Made by a program: the position numbers and the translations under genes. From Rhodoligotrophos defluvii (GTDB lineage: Bacteria; Pseudomonadota; Alphaproteobacteria; Rhizobiales; Im1), in the NCBI RefSeq assembly GCF_005281615.1, contig NZ_SZZM01000006.1:248001-312000 (forward strand): a stretch of 64,000 nt of DNA. The letters are read 5' to 3'. How positions within the stretch are numbered: position 1 is the first letter of the stretch; each line of letters begins with the position of its first letter. Shown here one piece after another: positions 26,795 to 34,827 of this stretch. The notes under the pieces are model-generated. The model was given only the letters and a program-made list of their open reading frames with translations, was not told the DNA's origin and did no database searches.

Positions 26795-27208
26795 TCAGTC
26801 CGGAATCACGGCGGTGACCTCGATCTCGACCACCCATTCCGGGCGTGCCAGCGCCGGCACGACCAGGCCGGTGGAGCACGGAAAGACGCCCTTCAGCCAC
26901 TTGCCCATCTCCTGATAGACCGCCTCGCGGTAGCGAATGTCCGTGAGATAGACCACGATGCGGCAGATATGGGAGAGATCGCTGCCCGCCTCCTCCAGCA
27001 GCAGCTTGATGTTCTCCATGGCCTTTGCGGCCTGAGCACCGGGGTCGCCTACGTGCAGGCTTTCGCGCGTGTCCAGGTCCTGGGAGACCTGGCCGCGCAG
27101 AAAGACCATGGTGCCGCGCGCGACCACGCCCTGGGAGAGGTCGTTGTTCAGCTTCTGCTCGGGATAGGTGTCCTTGGTGTTGAACGGCCGGAGGCGCTTG
27201 TGGATCAT
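26795..27208 (-). CDS. RidA family protein
   Basis: 137 residues from ATG 27208 (MIHKRLRPFNTKDTYPEQKL). The longer reading from 27307 overlaps the oxygenase gene. RidA/YjgF/UK114 features: VARGTMVFLRGQVSQDLDT, QAAKAMENIKLLLEEAGSDL, and the C-terminal ALARPEWVVEIEVTAVI, where the Arg preceding P-E corresponds to the carboxylate-binding Arg of the family. RidA proteins deaminate reactive enamines/imines. Placement right after an oxygenase suggests an aminoacrylate- or imine-type intermediate. Confidence 0.92.
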   Translation of the reverse strand: MIHKRLRPFNTKDTYPEQKLNNDLSQGVVARGTMVFLRGQVSQDLDTRESLHVGDPGAQAAKAMENIKLLLEEAGSDLSHICRIVVYLTDIRYREAVYQEMGKWLKGVFPCSTGLVVPALARPEWVVEIEVTAVIPD

Positions 27209-27278
27209 GGTCGCGAGATCTCGTTCAGAATGACGGAATGAGAACCGCGCCGGCTGATTACCGACGCGGCTGGTGAAG

Positions 27279-28745
27279 CTATTCGGCTGCGGCTTTCGGC
27301 CGGCCATAGACCCGGTCGGACAAGCCGGCCGCTTCCTTGGTAAAGCGCAGCGGCTCGTTCCAGTCGAAGTTCCGATAGACCGCCGCCAGGTGCGCGAAAG
27401 GCGGGGACTGGGCGAAGAGCTGGAAGGTCAGCCTATGGCCGGCATAATCGGAGTTCAGCAAATCGCGGGCGAAGGCCAGCAGCTTGCGGCGATCATCCGC
27501 GTGCCATTCGTCATTGAGCGTGTAGTACTTGTTGAGCCATTTGCCGGCTTCCGGATCGCGGAAGCTCGCCGCATCCGGCGTGACGCAGATCTGCCCGCCG
27601 CACAGCTCACGCGCGATATGCATCATGTGATGCAGCTGACTGCAGGCGAAGACGCGGCCGGTCATCAGGAAAGTCTGGTTGGGCATCAGCAGGCCGGCGG
27701 GGCTGCGCTCCGCATTGGCAATGGCGGCGGTGAGATGGGCGTCGATGCCGGCGCGGTAGCAGGCGAGTTCCGCCAGCTTCTCCTGCACGGCCTGCTGCTT
27801 CTCCAGCCCGGTCTGCTTCACGTTCCATAAGGCCGCACCGATCATCATGTCGGCCAGCTTCAGGTTGCGCTGCACGAAGGCAAAGGCGGAATAGCGGTGC
27901 AGGGTGGCGCGGATGAAGGCGGCCGCCCGGGTGTGCTGGTAGAACAGCACGTTCTCCCAAGGAATCAGCACGTCGTCATAGACAACCAGGGTATCGATCT
28001 CGTCGAACTTGTTCGACAGCGGATAGTCTTCCGCCGGGGCGCGGCCGGCAAAGCCGGTGCGGCAGATGAAGCGCAGATTGGGCGAGGACAGATCGCAGAT
28101 GAAGCCGACCGCGTATTCAGACAGCTTGTCATCGCCCCAATTGGCGATAGTGGGCTTGGTGAAGGCCTGGTTCGCGTAAGCGGCGGCAGTCTCGTATTTG
28201 GCGCCGCGCACCACGATGCCCGCATCGGTCTCCTTCACCACATGCAGCAGCATGTCCGGGTCCTGCTCCTGCGGACGCTTGGAGCGGTCGCCCTTGGGGT
28301 CGGTGTTGGCGGAGACGTGGAACGGGTCGTTCTTGATGACGAGATTGATGTGCCGCTCGATATTCTCGGCAAAGCGCGGGTCAACCTCGTTGAGCACGTC
28401 CTTGCCGTCAAACAGCGACCACATCTCGCCGACAGTCTCGTCGCCCACGCGAGTGACGACGCCCTTGATGTCGTCCAGCACGACATCGGTGGCACGGCGC
28501 TTGTCGTGCCAGTCCTGCTGGGTATAGGGCAGCTTGAGGCCGACGGCGAAGCGCTCGCCGTTCTCCTCATAGGTCATGACGTCCTGGGTGGCCGGCTCGT
28601 GGGCCATATCATAGATGCGGGCGCGGATGTCCACGAGCGGTTTGAACATGGGATGCTTGGTCACGTCAGTGACCCGCTCGCCATTGATCCAGATGCGCCG
28701 ACCGTCGCGGATCGAGTCGCGATATTGATTTCCGGTCCTGATCAT
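27279..28745 (-). CDS. 4-hydroxyphenylacetate 3-hydroxylase (HpaB) family flavin monooxygenase
   Basis: 488 residues. Large, reduced-flavin-using component of a two-component monooxygenase with an acyl-CoA-dehydrogenase-like fold. Family features: MIRTGNQYRDSIRDGRRIWINGERV at the N-terminus, HVVKETDAGIVVRGAKYETAAAYANQ in the middle strands, DTLVVYDDVLIPWENVLFYQ, and HHMMHIARELCGGQICVTPDA near the C-terminus. It is distinct enough that the substrate should be left open (phenol, pyrrole, pyridine or similar rings are all used by this family). The flavin reductase gene is directly upstream on the same strand (39-base gap), and RidA and DUF1028 follow. Confidence 0.9.
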   Translation of the reverse strand: MIRTGNQYRDSIRDGRRIWINGERVTDVTKHPMFKPLVDIRARIYDMAHEPATQDVMTYEENGERFAVGLKLPYTQQDWHDKRRATDVVLDDIKGVVTRVGDETVGEMWSLFDGKDVLNEVDPRFAENIERHINLVIKNDPFHVSANTDPKGDRSKRPQEQDPDMLLHVVKETDAGIVVRGAKYETAAAYANQAFTKPTIANWGDDKLSEYAVGFICDLSSPNLRFICRTGFAGRAPAEDYPLSNKFDEIDTLVVYDDVLIPWENVLFYQHTRAAAFIRATLHRYSAFAFVQRNLKLADMMIGAALWNVKQTGLEKQQAVQEKLAELACYRAGIDAHLTAAIANAERSPAGLLMPNQTFLMTGRVFACSQLHHMMHIARELCGGQICVTPDAASFRDPEAGKWLNKYYTLNDEWHADDRRKLLAFARDLLNSDYAGHRLTFQLFAQSPPFAHLAAVYRNFDWNEPLRFTKEAAGLSDRVYGRPKAAAE

Positions 28746-28784
28746 TCGGTGCCTTTCCTGGCGGTCTCTTTCGGTGTTGGTTGC

Positions 28785-29345
28785 TCAGCTGGCCTTGGTG
28801 AGAGCCGCCGGGCTGCAATAGGCTCTGCGGCAGTGGGCGAGCGGCTTGCCCTCACCGGCATGGGTGCTCAGTACGCGGCCGATAAAGATCTTGTGCGTGC
28901 CTGCGTCATGGGCGGCATCGAGCACGCAATCGAAGCTCGCAACCGCGCCGGGCAGAATGGCCGCCCCGGTCACCCCGGTATGCCACTCGGCGCAGGCAAA
29001 GCTGAACGGCTCGTGTGTTCGGGACCGGCCGGCGAACACATCCGAGATATGAGCCTGATGGTCGGCCAGCAGGTTCACGCAGAAGATGCCGTTGGCGAGG
29101 ATCGCGTCGGCGGCCGGGCTGCGCCGGTTGACGCAGGAGAGGATCATGGGCGGGTCGGCCGAAACGGAGGCCACCGCGCTGACCGTAACCCCGTAAAGCC
29201 CCGCCGGACCGCTGGTGGTCACCACGTTGACGCTGGTCACCGCACCGCTCATGGCCGCCAGAAACGCATCGCGATCCGCCGTAGGCAAATCGTGTAGTCC
29301 TTCATGAGAATGTGGGACCTGGTGTGCCATCGACGTTCTCAGCAT
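28785..29345 (-). CDS. Flavin reductase family protein (HpaC/RutF-type)
   Basis: 186 residues from ATG 29345, with GGAGGG seven bases upstream, which decides this start over TTG 29360. The flavin reductase-like FMN-binding domain is FLAAMSGAVTSVNVVTTSGP, GVTVSAVASVSADPPMILSCVN, FCVNLLADHQAHISDVFAG, and the C-terminal HKIFIGRVLSTHAGEGKPL. It supplies reduced flavin to the HpaB-type oxygenase encoded 39 bases downstream. Confidence 0.92.
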   Translation of the reverse strand: MLRTSMAHQVPHSHEGLHDLPTADRDAFLAAMSGAVTSVNVVTTSGPAGLYGVTVSAVASVSADPPMILSCVNRRSPAADAILANGIFCVNLLADHQAHISDVFAGRSRTHEPFSFACAEWHTGVTGAAILPGAVASFDCVLDAAHDAGTHKIFIGRVLSTHAGEGKPLAHCRRAYCSPAALTKAS

Positions 29346-29514
29346 GACCGAGCCCTCCAAGATATTGTCCGCGATCCAGTACCGCAGAAGGGGAAAGATC
29401 GACGGCCCCTATTAGGCCCCAGAATGCTGGTTCAGTATATTATTTCTTGCGAATGCAGAGCTTCAAGTTTTCCAATGCCAACGAGGGCTCGCGAAGCTTG
29501 GGTCAGGGCCCCGA

Positions 29515-29537
29515 GTTGCCGGGTTAAGCCCGGCAAC
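29515..29537. repeat. Copy of the dispersed hairpin repeat
   Basis: GTTGCCGGG (29515-29523), loop TTAAG, CCCGGCAAC (29529-29537): perfect 9-bp arms with the same T-x-A-A-G loop type as the copies at 24947 and 61078. It lies just downstream of the LivK-like stop (29557) and upstream of the flavin reductase gene. Confidence 0.8.
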
Positions 29538-29556
29538 CACGCAGGGCTGGTGCAGC

Positions 29557-30708
29557 TCACTTGTGATCGGTCCAGGCGCCGCCCTTCACCTCCTTGATCT
29601 GGATCTCGACCGGGATCTGGGTCTGGCCTTGCTCATCGAAGGTGGTGGTGCCGAGCACGCCGTCATAGCTGATATTGCGGATTGCCTTGGCCAGCGCTGC
29701 CTTGTCCTTCGGGCCGTTGGCGCGGATCACCTCCAGCAGGATGTTGGTCGCGTCATAGGCGTATTTGGTATAGGGGCTTTGCGGCTCGGCGAATTTGCGC
29801 GCCTCGTAGTCCGCGTTCATCTTGTCGTATTTGGCGTTGCTTTGCGACTTGGGGTAGCTGACCATGGTGCCTTCGGCCGCATCGCCAGCGATCTTGATGA
29901 ATTCCGGGTCATAGAAGCCGGAAATGCCGATCATCGGCACGTTGAGGCCCAGCTCGATCATCTGCTTGCGCAGGATGCCTGCTTCGGTGATCACGCCGCC
30001 GAAATAGACAGCATCGGGCGATAAGGACTTGATGCGGGTGAGCACGGCGCGAAAATCGGTGGTGCCGACGGGGAAGGCTTCGCTCGCCACCACCTCGCCG
30101 CCGGCATCCCTATAGAACTGGCCGAACCACTGGGTATTGGCTTTGCCATAGTCGCTGGTGTCGGAAATGATGGCGATCTTCTTGGCGCCGAGGTCCTTGG
30201 CAGCCCACTCGGCCAAGGGCTTGTTCTCGTTCACCAGGGTCGGCGTTACGCGGGTGACCACTGGCAGGTTCATCTCGGTGATCTTGGGGCTGATCGCACC
30301 CCAGATGATGAACGGCATCTGCGCCCGGTTGAAGACCGGGATCGTGGCCAGCGCAACCGGGCTGTTCCAATGGCCTATGGCGGCCACCACATCCCGGTCA
30401 TTGACCAGCTTCAGTGCGGCGCTCACGCCGGTTTGCGGGTCGGACGCGTCGTCCAACACCACCGGCTCTACCTTGTAAGGATAACCCGAGGCATTCGCCT
30501 GCTCGATGGCCAGCAGAAAACCGTTGCGGGCACCGAGACCCTGGGGCGCGTTACCGCCGCTCAGCGGCCCTATGAAGCCCAGCTTGATGGTTTCCTGCGC
30601 TGTTGCTTTGTCTACGCCAGGCGCTGCAGTGAAAACCGCTGCGGCCGCCATGAGCGCCAGAGCCGAACGCCGCGAGGCGACCAGGCCACGCGCGATGCAA
30701 TTTGTCAT
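29557..30708 (-). CDS. Branched-chain amino acid-type ABC transporter substrate-binding protein (LivK-like)
   Basis: 383 residues from ATG 30708; ATG 30729 is an alternative adding MRKWGVE. A signal peptide covers about residues 1-36 (RRSALALMAAAAVFTAAPG, cleavage likely after ATA). The mature domain starts ETIKLGFIGPLSGGNAPQGLG, a type I periplasmic-binding fold, with AAIGHWNSPVALATIPVFN and VYFGGVITEAGILRKQMIELG. Many LivK-like proteins bind aromatic acids, amides or urea rather than Leu/Ile/Val. Position between the oxygenase genes and the divergent permease genes suggests it captures the oxygenase substrate. Confidence 0.9.
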   Translation of the reverse strand: MTNCIARGLVASRRSALALMAAAAVFTAAPGVDKATAQETIKLGFIGPLSGGNAPQGLGARNGFLLAIEQANASGYPYKVEPVVLDDASDPQTGVSAALKLVNDRDVVAAIGHWNSPVALATIPVFNRAQMPFIIWGAISPKITEMNLPVVTRVTPTLVNENKPLAEWAAKDLGAKKIAIISDTSDYGKANTQWFGQFYRDAGGEVVASEAFPVGTTDFRAVLTRIKSLSPDAVYFGGVITEAGILRKQMIELGLNVPMIGISGFYDPEFIKIAGDAAEGTMVSYPKSQSNAKYDKMNADYEARKFAEPQSPYTKYAYDATNILLEVIRANGPKDKAALAKAIRNISYDGVLGTTTFDEQGQTQIPVEIQIKEVKGGAWTDHK

Positions 30709-30835
30709 CTCCACACCCCATTTCCTCATGCGCTGTCGGCCAAAGGCCTTCGCCCTTTCCACCGGTCGCCAGAACCGGGAGGCCGACGCGGTATTTTTCT
30801 GGCTAAAGCAGGATGCATTGAGGCTAGATACCAAC

Positions 30836-30868
30836 AAATTCGAATTTTCCGAATTAGCGCTGCGGAAA
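30836..30868. promoter_or_regulatory. Candidate operator in the divergent livK-livH control region
   Basis: A perfect 12-bp palindrome AAATTCGAATTT at 30836-30847 abuts an inverted repeat TTTCCG (30846-30851) - 11 bases - CGGAAA (30863-30868). The stretch is markedly AT-rich for this genome and lies between the divergent LivK-like and LivH-like starts. LysR regulators commonly bind dyads of this size, so the LysR at 24998-25924 is a candidate binder. Confidence 0.45.
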
Positions 30869-30971
30869 TTCCTACGCAGGTCTCTCTGGAAATCCGACTA
30901 GGCTTGGTTGCATTGGTACGGCCCGGATAAACTGCAAGCCAAGATCAGGCACCGGGTCGGGATTTGGGGTG

Positions 30972-31892
30972 ATGAGCGGAATTCTCGTACAGCAGTTGCT
31001 GAACTGGCTGACGCTCGGCTGCATCTATGCGTTGATTGCAGTCGGCTTCAGCCTGCTATTCGGCGTGCTCAAGGTCATTCACTTCTCCCATGGCGACGTG
31101 GCGCTGGTGGCGCCCTTCTTCGCGCTGGCCATCGTGCAGGCCATGATCAGCTCGGCGGCGGGCACGATCGATCCGGCGAGCCTGATCATCGGCTGCGTGG
31201 TTGCCATCATGCTGACGGGCTTGCTGGGCGTGCTGCTCGACTGGCTGGTGATCCGCCGGTTCCGCTATGCCCCGCCAATGATGGCCCTTGTGGCCACGGT
31301 GGCGCTGGGAACGGTGTTGCGCGAGGCGGTGCGCCACCTGTTCCCCAATGGCAGCAATCCCCATGCCTTTCCGCATCTGGCCACGAGCCGGATTGCCCTG
31401 CCCGGCCTGGGCGAGGTGCCTACCTTCAGCGTGCTGGTGATCGTGGCATCCGTGCTGGCCGTGGCGCTGTTGTTCTTCATCCTGCACAGAACGACCCTGG
31501 GCGTGCGCATCCGCGCCGTATCGCAGGACCTCGAGGCGGCCCGCCTGATGGCCATTGACCCGAGCCGCATCTTTTGGGCCACCTTCTTCATCGCCTCCGC
31601 GATCGGCGCCGTCGGTGGCCTGTTCTTCGCGAGCTATGCCGGCGTGGTTCGGTTCGACTTCGGCATCCAGGCTGGGCTGATCGGGTTTTCCGCAGCGGTG
31701 GTGGGCGGTCTCGGCAGCATGGTGGGCGCCATTATCGGCAGCCTGTTGATCGCCGGGCTTGATACCATCGTGCAGGCGACCATACCGGATGGCACCTCTT
31801 ACAGGCTGGTATTCGCTTTCCTGCTGGTCATCCTGGTGCTGGTGTTCAAGCCGTCCGGGCTGTTGGGCCGCGTAATCGTCGAGAAGGTCTGA
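30972..31892 (+). CDS. Branched-chain amino acid-type ABC permease (LivH-like)
   Basis: 306 residues from ATG 30972, with TTGGGGTG before it. About eight hydrophobic segments. LivH signatures: LNWLTLGCIYALIAVGFSLLFG, VLKVIHFSHGDVALVAPFF, the cytoplasmic loop GVRIRAVSQDLEAARLMAIDPSRI that contacts the ATPases, and GFSAAVVGGLGSMVGAIIGSL. It forms the membrane channel with the LivM-like protein, whose ATG overlaps this stop by one base. First gene of the plus-strand half of the importer. Confidence 0.93.
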   Translation: MSGILVQQLLNWLTLGCIYALIAVGFSLLFGVLKVIHFSHGDVALVAPFFALAIVQAMISSAAGTIDPASLIIGCVVAIMLTGLLGVLLDWLVIRRFRYAPPMMALVATVALGTVLREAVRHLFPNGSNPHAFPHLATSRIALPGLGEVPTFSVLVIVASVLAVALLFFILHRTTLGVRIRAVSQDLEAARLMAIDPSRIFWATFFIASAIGAVGGLFFASYAGVVRFDFGIQAGLIGFSAAVVGGLGSMVGAIIGSLLIAGLDTIVQATIPDGTSYRLVFAFLLVILVLVFKPSGLLGRVIVEKV

Positions 31893-33082
31893 TGTCCATG
31901 GCATCGAATACGGCCTCAACCGCAGTGAGCCGCCGTCCGGCGGCGGTCGACCTTGTGACTGTGGCCGGCCTGGAACTCGGGGCGGCGGCCTTCCTTCGCC
32001 AGTTCCTGGTGGCGGAGGACTGGCGGGTGATCGTGGCGATCCTGGCGGTGATGGGCGCCGGCTTCGGCCTGCTGCAATGGCGGCCGCAGATCGAGCAGCG
32101 GATCATCGACAGCTTCGCTCGCTATAGGGTTTTCGCCATCGTTCTGGGTGTAGCCATCGCGATCGCTGCGCCCGTAACCATGGCTGACAACAGCTACGCC
32201 CTGCATCTGCTGATCCTCGCCCTGCTCTATGCGGTGCTGGCGCTCGCCCTCAATTTCCAGCTGGGCAGCGCCAATATCCCGAACTTCGCCACTGGCGCCT
32301 CCTATGGCATCGGCGCCTATGCCTCGGCGCTGGTGGCCATCCATTTCGGGGTGAGTTTCTGGCTGGCCCTGCCCTTCGCTGCTTTCGTGGCCACCGTTTT
32401 CGGGTTCCTGCTCGGCATCCCGTCGATGCGCACCCGGGAGAGCTATTTGGCCCTGGTGACCATCGCCTTTGGCGTGGTGATCCATCAGTTGCTCAACAAC
32501 TTCGAGTGGACGGGCGGTCCGAACGGCCTGGTGGGCATTCCGGCGCCGACCCTGTTCGGCCATTCCTTCGCGTCTCCCATCGAGATCTTCGGGCTGTCGC
32601 TGCCCTCGCAGGTGAACTTCTATTACCTCTCCGCACTCCTGGTCGTGGTGGCGATCGTCTCGGCCCATCGGCTGCATGCAAGCCGGGTGGGGCTTGCCTG
32701 GAACGCCTTGCGCGCTGACGAGCTGGCGGCGCGCTGTCAAGGCATCAACGTCACCTGGTACAAGGTGCTGGCCTTCGCCGTGGATGCCTTCCTCGCCGCC
32801 TTCGCCGGCACGATCTACGCCTTTTATGTGAGCTTCATCTCGCCGGACAACTTCACTTTCCTGGTCTCGGTGACGATCATGACCATGGTGATCGTGGGGG
32901 GCATGGACAACATTCTCGGCGTGATCGTCGGCGCGTTCCTGTTGACGCTGCTGCCAGAGAAGCTGCGGGTGTTCTCGGACTATCGCATCCTGTTCTTCGG
33001 GGTGGTGGTGATCCTGTTCCTGATCATCCGGCCGCAGGGCCTGTTCCCGCAGCGGCTCAGGCGATACGGGAGCGAGGCATGA
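31892..33082 (+). CDS. Branched-chain amino acid-type ABC permease (LivM-like)
   Basis: 396 residues with about ten hydrophobic segments and a longer N-terminus than LivH. Typical LivM blocks: [63 protein letters not shown] followed by W-x-G-G-P-N-G, and the cytoplasmic motif [20 protein letters not shown]. The C-terminus ends [14 protein letters not shown]. It starts on the last base of the LivH-like stop and overlaps the LivG-like start by four bases. Confidence 0.93.
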   Translation: MSMASNTASTAVSRRPAAVDLVTVAGLELGAAAFLRQFLVAEDWRVIVAILAVMGAGFGLLQWRPQIEQRIIDSFARYRVFAIVLGVAIAIAAPVTMADNSYALHLLILALLYAVLALALNFQLGSANIPNFATGASYGIGAYASALVAIHFGVSFWLALPFAAFVATVFGFLLGIPSMRTRESYLALVTIAFGVVIHQLLNNFEWTGGPNGLVGIPAPTLFGHSFASPIEIFGLSLPSQVNFYYLSALLVVVAIVSAHRLHASRVGLAWNALRADELAARCQGINVTWYKVLAFAVDAFLAAFAGTIYAFYVSFISPDNFTFLVSVTIMTMVIVGGMDNILGVIVGAFLLTLLPEKLRVFSDYRILFFGVVVILFLIIRPQGLFPQRLRRYGSEA

Positions 33083-33870
33083 CCGCGGGGGTCGTGCTTT
33101 CCGGCCGCGGCCTGACGGTGCGCTTCGGCGGGCTGGTGGCGCTCGATTCCGTGGATTTCGAGGCGTCGCGTGGCGAGATCCTCGGCATCATCGGCCCAAA
33201 CGGGGCGGGAAAGTCCACCCTGTTCAACCTGATCACCGGCATCTACAAGCCTACCGCCGGTGAGGTGCGGCTGGAAAACCAGGTGCTGAACGGCGTGCCC
33301 ACCTACCGCATCACCGCCATGGGCATCGCGCGCACCTTCCAGTCGAGCCGGCTGTTCTCCGATCTGAGCGTGCTCGACAACGTCATCATCGGCATGCATA
33401 CGCGCACCCGCTGCGGCGTGCTCGATGCCCTGTTCCGTCCCAGCGTCTCGCGCCGCGAGCTGGATGGTGCGGCCGAGCAGGCGGGCGAGCTGCTCAAGGC
33501 CGTGTCGGCCGGGCTCTACGCGCAAAGGAACCGGCCGGCCTCCGAGCTGGCGCAGGCGGACCGGCGGCGGCTGGAGATCGCCCGGGCGCTGGCCTCCAAC
33601 CCCAAGGTGCTGCTGCTGGATGAACCCTCCTCGGGCATGGATGATCGCGATACGGACGCGCTGATCGCCGATATCCGCGCCATTGCCGCGCACCGGCCCG
33701 AGCTTGCCATCATGATCATCGAGCATGACATGCGCCTGGTGGCGGAGCTACCGCACCGGGTCATGGTAATCGACTACGGCCAGAAGATCGCGGACGGCCA
33801 GTTCGCCGATATCCGGCTGATGCCGCGGGTGCAGGAAGCCTATCTCGGACGGAAGGCCGCCCATGCTTGA
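33079..33870 (+). CDS. Branched-chain amino acid-type ABC ATPase (LivG-like)
   Basis: 263 residues. Walker [10 protein letters not shown] near 38-46, Q-loop in the segment after [12 protein letters not shown], and Walker [14 protein letters not shown]. The signature region reads [18 protein letters not shown], so the canonical LSGG-Q is replaced by LAQAD; LivG-type proteins vary here, but this is a larger deviation than usual. The H-loop is in IIEHDMRLV. The C-terminus [12 protein letters not shown] is the LivG tail. It overlaps the LivF-like start by eight bases. Confidence 0.92.
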   Translation: MTAGVVLSGRGLTVRFGGLVALDSVDFEASRGEILGIIGPNGAGKSTLFNLITGIYKPTAGEVRLENQVLNGVPTYRITAMGIARTFQSSRLFSDLSVLDNVIIGMHTRTRCGVLDALFRPSVSRRELDGAAEQAGELLKAVSAGLYAQRNRPASELAQADRRRLEIARALASNPKVLLLDEPSSGMDDRDTDALIADIRAIAAHRPELAIMIIEHDMRLVAELPHRVMVIDYGQKIADGQFADIRLMPRVQEAYLGRKAAHA

Positions 33871-34561
33871 GCTTGCCCGGGTCAGCACGAATTATGGCGT
33901 GGTACCGATGCTGCGCGAGGTGTCCTTCAAGGTCGGCTCCGGCGAACTCGTGTGCCTTCTGGGGCCGAACGGGGCAGGAAAGACCACCACCTTCCGGGCC
34001 GTGTCCGGCCTGTTGCCGCTGGCGGACGGCCGGATCGAGGTGTTCGGTACCGATCTTGGTACTCTGCGTACGGAATCGCTGGCCGGCCGCGGCATCGGCT
34101 TCGTGCCGGAAGGGCGGCGGCTGTTCCCGGAGCTGACGGTGCGGGAGAACATCAAGCTGGGCTTCGACGCTTCCCGCAGCAGCGCCAATTTCGAGGAACG
34201 GCTCGCGGCGATGGCCAAGCTTTTCCCGCGGATCAGCGAGCGCATCGGCCAGCAGGCGGGCACCCTGTCCGGCGGCGAGCAGGCCATGGTGGCGCTGGCC
34301 CGGGCGCTCGTCGGCGCGCCCAAGCTGGTGATCATGGACGAGCCCTCCCTCGGCCTCTCGCCGAAGCTGATTGACGAGTATTTCGAGACAGTTGCGGAGA
34401 TCAACCGGCAGGGCACCACCATCCTGCTCATCGAGCAGAACGCCGAGCGGGCGCTGTCGATCGCCCATCGTGGCTATCTGCTGGTCAAGGGCCGCATCGC
34501 CGCCGCCGGCACCGCGGAAGAGCTGCTCGGCAACGACGTCGTGCGCAAGCTCTATCTGTGA
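33863..34561 (+). CDS. Branched-chain amino acid-type ABC ATPase (LivF-like)
   Basis: 232 residues. Walker A GPNGAGKTT near 35-43, LivF-type FVPEGRRLFPELTVRENIKLG, signature LSGGEQAMVALARALV, Walker B LVIMDEPSLGLSP, and the switch His replaced in the IEQNAERAL context, as in all LivF proteins. It pairs with the LivG-like ATPase and is the last gene of the plus-strand importer operon. Confidence 0.94.
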   Translation: MLELARVSTNYGVVPMLREVSFKVGSGELVCLLGPNGAGKTTTFRAVSGLLPLADGRIEVFGTDLGTLRTESLAGRGIGFVPEGRRLFPELTVRENIKLGFDASRSSANFEERLAAMAKLFPRISERIGQQAGTLSGGEQAMVALARALVGAPKLVIMDEPSLGLSPKLIDEYFETVAEINRQGTTILLIEQNAERALSIAHRGYLLVKGRIAAAGTAEELLGNDVVRKLYL

Positions 34562-34584
34562 CCGACGCAACAGCGTCAAATTCC

Positions 34585-34613
34585 GGAATCTATGCTGGAA
34601 TCGATGCTATAAT
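34585..34613 (+). promoter_or_regulatory. Candidate promoter with tandem 12-mer before a small membrane protein
   Basis: GGAATCTATGCT (34585-34596) is followed immediately by GGAATCGATGCT (34597-34608), differing at one base. The second copy runs into a perfect -10 hexamer TATAAT at 34608-34613. No good -35 is seen at 16-18 bases, so activation by a protein bound to the tandem repeat is plausible. The next gene starts at 34676. Confidence 0.45.
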
Positions 34614-34675
34614 TTACTCCACGGCAGGCGCGCAGGCCGCGCCAATCCTGCAAAAAGAGCTATTGGAGGAATGGA

Positions 34676-34816
34676 ATGTCGCAAATGGAGCATGACGGTG
34701 AGCCGATTTCCGAGGCCCAGCGGCTGTTCTGGCTGGGCCTCAGCATAGGCTTGATCATCGTTATCGTGGCGGCACTCCTGTTCTTCCTCTCGCCGGTGCT
34801 GATCGGCGTCGACTGA
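34676..34816 (+). CDS. 46-residue single-pass membrane protein
   Basis: Read directly from the sequence: ATG 34676, TGA 34814-34816, with TTGGAGGA seven bases upstream as a strong ribosome-binding site. The soluble N-terminus MSQMEHDGEPISEAQRLFW is followed by a 20-residue hydrophobic helix (GLSIGLIIVIVAALLFFLSP). A perfect TATAAT sits 63 bases upstream. Function unknown. It stands between the importer operon and the convergent NADH dehydrogenase gene. Confidence 0.72.
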   Translation: MSQMEHDGEPISEAQRLFWLGLSIGLIIVIVAALLFFLSPVLIGVD

Positions 34817-34827
34817 CGAGGCGAGGC

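Noticed and set aside
26075-29345. Rut pyrimidine-degradation operon
   Set aside because: RidA- and RutF-like proteins are present, but there is no luciferase-like RutA, no RutB, RutD, RutE or RutG, and the oxygenase is HpaB-type.
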